A stretch of 15,981 bases of DNA, taken from positions 1 through 15,981 of the forward strand of contig JBFELU010000060.1 of assembly GCA_041551965.1 (NCBI GenBank). Reading direction: 5' to 3'. Source of the stretch: JBFELU01 sp041551965 (GTDB lineage Bacteria; Actinomycetota; Acidimicrobiia; Spongiisociales; UBA11373). The stretch's first letter is position 1, and each line of letters begins with the position of its first letter. The position numbers and the translations under genes are program-made. Positions 14,389-15,981 of the stretch are shown one piece after another. The notes below the pieces were generated by a model, which searched no databases, was not told the origin of the DNA, and was given only the letters and a program-made list of their open reading frames with translations.

Positions 14389-14855
14389 GCGCCCCCCTCT
14401 CCGTACATCAGGGAGGCAATGGCCCGGAGCACCTTCGGTTGAGCTCCGCAGCGGCACAACACGCCATCGAGTGCGTCCTTGGCCTCATCGACGCCCGGAC
14501 GGGGATGGGCCCTCAGCAATGCCTCGGCGACCAGGATGGTGGCCGGGGTGCAGTATCCGCATTGGAAAGCTCCCGCCTCGACGAAGGCCTCTTGCATCGC
14601 GTCGAGCACACCGTCCGAGGCGATTCCCTCGATGGTCTCGACCGGCCGACCGGCGAGGTCGGCCGCCAGCATCAGGCAGGAAGGGACGGCCCGGCCGTCG
14701 ACCAGCACGACGCACGCCCCGCACTCGCCCTCACCGCAGCCTTCCTTGGCTCCGGTGAGGAGCAGGTCCTCTCGCAACACTTCCAGCAACGTGGCGTTGG
14801 CACCGACCACGAGCTCCCGGTCCGCGCCGTTCACGGTCAGGGTGAGCGAGATCAT
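14385..14855 (-). CDS. 2Fe-2S subunit of the molybdenum hydroxylase
   Basis: A 156-residue small subunit with two iron-sulfur clusters that move electrons from the Mo centre to FAD. The plant-ferredoxin-type cluster has C40, C45, C48 and C60 (GCGEGECGACVV and PSC). The second, helical-domain cluster has C99, C102 (QCGYCTPA) and C134, C136 (LCRCGA). Size and layout are those of CoxS/XdhC-type small subunits. Its ATG overlaps the stop of the FAD-subunit gene by 4 bases (ATGA) and its stop overlaps the large-subunit start by 4 bases, so the three subunits are translated from one message in tight coupling. Confidence 0.96.
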   Translation of the reverse strand: MISLTLTVNGADRELVVGANATLLEVLREDLLLTGAKEGCGEGECGACVVLVDGRAVPSCLMLAADLAGRPVETIEGIASDGVLDAMQEAFVEAGAFQCGYCTPATILVAEALLRAHPRPGVDEAKDALDGVLCRCGAQPKVLRAIASLMYGEGGA

Positions 14856-15733
14856 GCCGCAGAGCCCCGAGCCGCCGACACCGCGTCACGAAGCGTCCGC
14901 CGCGTGAGCACCCGGCTCACTGCCGTGCGATAGGCGGCGCCGGCTCTGACGTCGCTGATGGGAACCGCCGAGGCGGCGGCGGCCGCGGCGGCCTCCGCCA
15001 AGATGGCATCGGTCGGCGCCGAACCCCGCAGCACGTCCTCGGCGGCATGGGACCGCAATGGGGTCGGGCCCACCGAGGCCAGAATCACCGAGGCCTCGAT
15101 GATCACTCGTCCGTCGATGACGACCGACACCGCCGACCCGACGAGGGCGATGTCGGTTCCACCGCCGCGTTTGCCGAGTTTGCGGTAGGCGGCACCCATC
15201 CCCGGCGCCGGCCGGGGGACCCGAACCGAGGTGATGATCTCATCGTGGTCGAGGACGGTCTCCCCGGGGCCGACGAAGAGCTCGGTGACGGGGATCTCCC
15301 TGGCGCCGGAGCGGCTCTCGACCGTTGCCGAAGCGCCCAGCGCCATCAGGGGCGGAGCCAGATCGGAGGCCGGTGATGCCCGCCCGAGATTCCCCCCGAT
15401 GGTGGCGAGACGCCGAATCGGCAGCGAAGCCAGCACGCCGGCCGCCGCAGCCAGTGCCGGGTGCCTGTCCCCGACGACGTCGGACTGCTCGATTTCACGC
15501 ACCGACGTGAGCGCCCCGATCCAGGTCGACTCGCCATCGGCGCGAACGCCGGTCAGGCCGTCGATACGTTTCAGGTTGACGATCGTCGCCGGGCGTTCCT
15601 TTCCCGACTTCAGGTCCACCAGCAAGTCGGTGCCCCCGGCCAGCGCCCTGGCACCCGGCTCGCCGGCCAGGAGTCCGGCCGCCTCGCCCACGGTGGCCGG
15701 TTCGAAGTAGGCGAAAGGAGGGAGCCGCTTCAC
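14852..15733 (-). CDS. FAD-binding subunit of the molybdenum hydroxylase
   Basis: A 293-residue medium subunit, the electron exit of the complex. The two FAD pyrophosphate-binding motifs are AGGTDLL (32-38) and TIGGNLGRASPASDLAPPLMAL (111-132). The opening PPFAYFEPATVGEAAGLL is typical. The C-terminal CO-dehydrogenase flavoprotein domain follows from about 165. The extra loop carrying a 4Fe-4S cluster in 4-hydroxybenzoyl-CoA reductase is not present. The start is GTG, overlapping the stop of the VOC gene by 4 bases (GTGA); no good ribosome site is visible, so reading is probably coupled to the gene before. The M-S-L order of the three subunits is the same as in cox-type operons, although the active-site loop of the large subunit is not cox-like. 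Confidence 0.95.
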   Translation of the reverse strand: MKRLPPFAYFEPATVGEAAGLLAGEPGARALAGGTDLLVDLKSGKERPATIVNLKRIDGLTGVRADGESTWIGALTSVREIEQSDVVGDRHPALAAAAGVLASLPIRRLATIGGNLGRASPASDLAPPLMALGASATVESRSGAREIPVTELFVGPGETVLDHDEIITSVRVPRPAPGMGAAYRKLGKRGGGTDIALVGSAVSVVIDGRVIIEASVILASVGPTPLRSHAAEDVLRGSAPTDAILAEAAAAAAASAVPISDVRAGAAYRTAVSRVLTRRTLRDAVSAARGSAA

Positions 15734-15981
15734 GGCTGCATCAGTTCCAGACAGACACCGTCTGGGGTGGCCACGTAGGCGATCTCGAACCCTCCGGCTC
15801 CGGGTCGCCGCTCGTAGATCGGAAGCCCCTGCTCTTCGAATCGAGCCAGATCACGATCGAGATCGTCGGTGACCAGATGCGGGTCTGCATTGACGGCCAG
15901 CCTATCGGCTATTTGCAGTCGCCCGGGATCGGCCACGACACGAAGAGCAGTTTCCATTTCACAGTGACTGGTCCCGGAATC
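15730..15981 (-). CDS. glyoxalase/VOC-family protein, 5' end outside the window
   Basis: Only the C-terminal part is visible. The frame stays open to the right edge, so the ATG at 15957 is probably internal and the true start lies beyond the window. The visible piece ends like a VOC domain: ADPHLVTDDLDRDLARFEEQG, then YERRPGAGGFEIAYVATPDGVCLELMQP, with a candidate metal His in DPHLV and the usual Glu in CLELMQP. VOC proteins include glyoxalases, extradiol ring-cleavage dioxygenases and epimerases; the fragment is too short to choose. Its stop overlaps the GTG start of the FAD subunit, so it belongs to the hydroxylase cluster and probably acts in the same pathway. Confidence 0.75.
   Translation of the reverse strand, partial: DSGTSHCEMETALRVVADPGRLQIADRLAVNADPHLVTDDLDRDLARFEEQGLPIYERRPGAGGFEIAYVATPDGVCLELMQP

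Noticed and set aside
12259..14442. A 727-codon open frame on the plus strand opposite the Mo subunit
   Set aside because: It is antisense to a clear molybdopterin subunit, its translation is Gly/His/Arg-rich with no domain, and such long shadow frames are expected at this GC content.
12070..15733. Assignment of the three subunits as aerobic CO dehydrogenase (coxMSL)
   Set aside because: The gene order fits, but the AYxCSFR active-site loop is absent from the large subunit.

Overview
The window is high-GC DNA with dense, overlapping genes and almost no intergenic space. The gene content fits an actinobacterium: an F420-type luciferase-like oxidoreductase, a lipoprotein with a long threonine linker and a CW_binding_2-like domain, GTG starts and many ATGA/GTGA/TGATG stop-start overlaps. 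The Thr-rich linker is of the kind common in Acidimicrobiia, but that finer placement is inference. No tRNA, rRNA, CRISPR array, insertion sequence or phage gene was seen, and no gene-free stretch exceeds 100 bases. Bases 1-64 hold nothing I can name.

Region A (65-8268, all minus strand): read in transcription order from the right, it starts with a membrane protein holding two copies of one domain (7438-8268), then a 611-residue lipoprotein (5562-7397) and a zinc alcohol dehydrogenase (4547-5545). After an 88-base gap come a small secreted protein with two 'ADGxITQ' repeats (3877-4458), trkA (2454-3794), trkH (976-2454) and an F420-type oxidoreductase (65-907). trkA and trkH overlap as TGATG and together encode the gate and channel of one potassium uptake system.

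Region B (8342-9676, plus strand): a 64-residue lipoprotein is followed by two adjacent, overlapping genes. The second is a textbook CYTH (triphosphate tunnel) protein. The first appears to be a strongly diverged relative that has lost the ExExK signature. A 9-bp perfect inverted repeat sits just upstream of the pair. Region B ends tail-to-tail with region C, with 9 bases between the stops.

Region C (9686-15981, all minus strand): a tight seven-gene block, in transcription order a glyoxalase/VOC-family protein (cut by the window edge), the FAD, 2Fe-2S and molybdopterin subunits of a xanthine dehydrogenase-family hydroxylase, a GntR/FCD regulator, a fumarylacetoacetate hydrolase-family enzyme and an Asp/Glu racemase-family protein that lacks the second catalytic cysteine. 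Every junction overlaps by 4 bases except those flanking the GntR gene, which are 14 and 16 bases. The likely logic is hydroxylation of an organic (perhaps aromatic or heterocyclic) substrate by the Mo enzyme, further processing by the VOC, FAH and racemase-like enzymes, and control by the embedded GntR protein. The substrate cannot be read from the sequence; this block and the CYTH pair are the two most interesting parts of the window.
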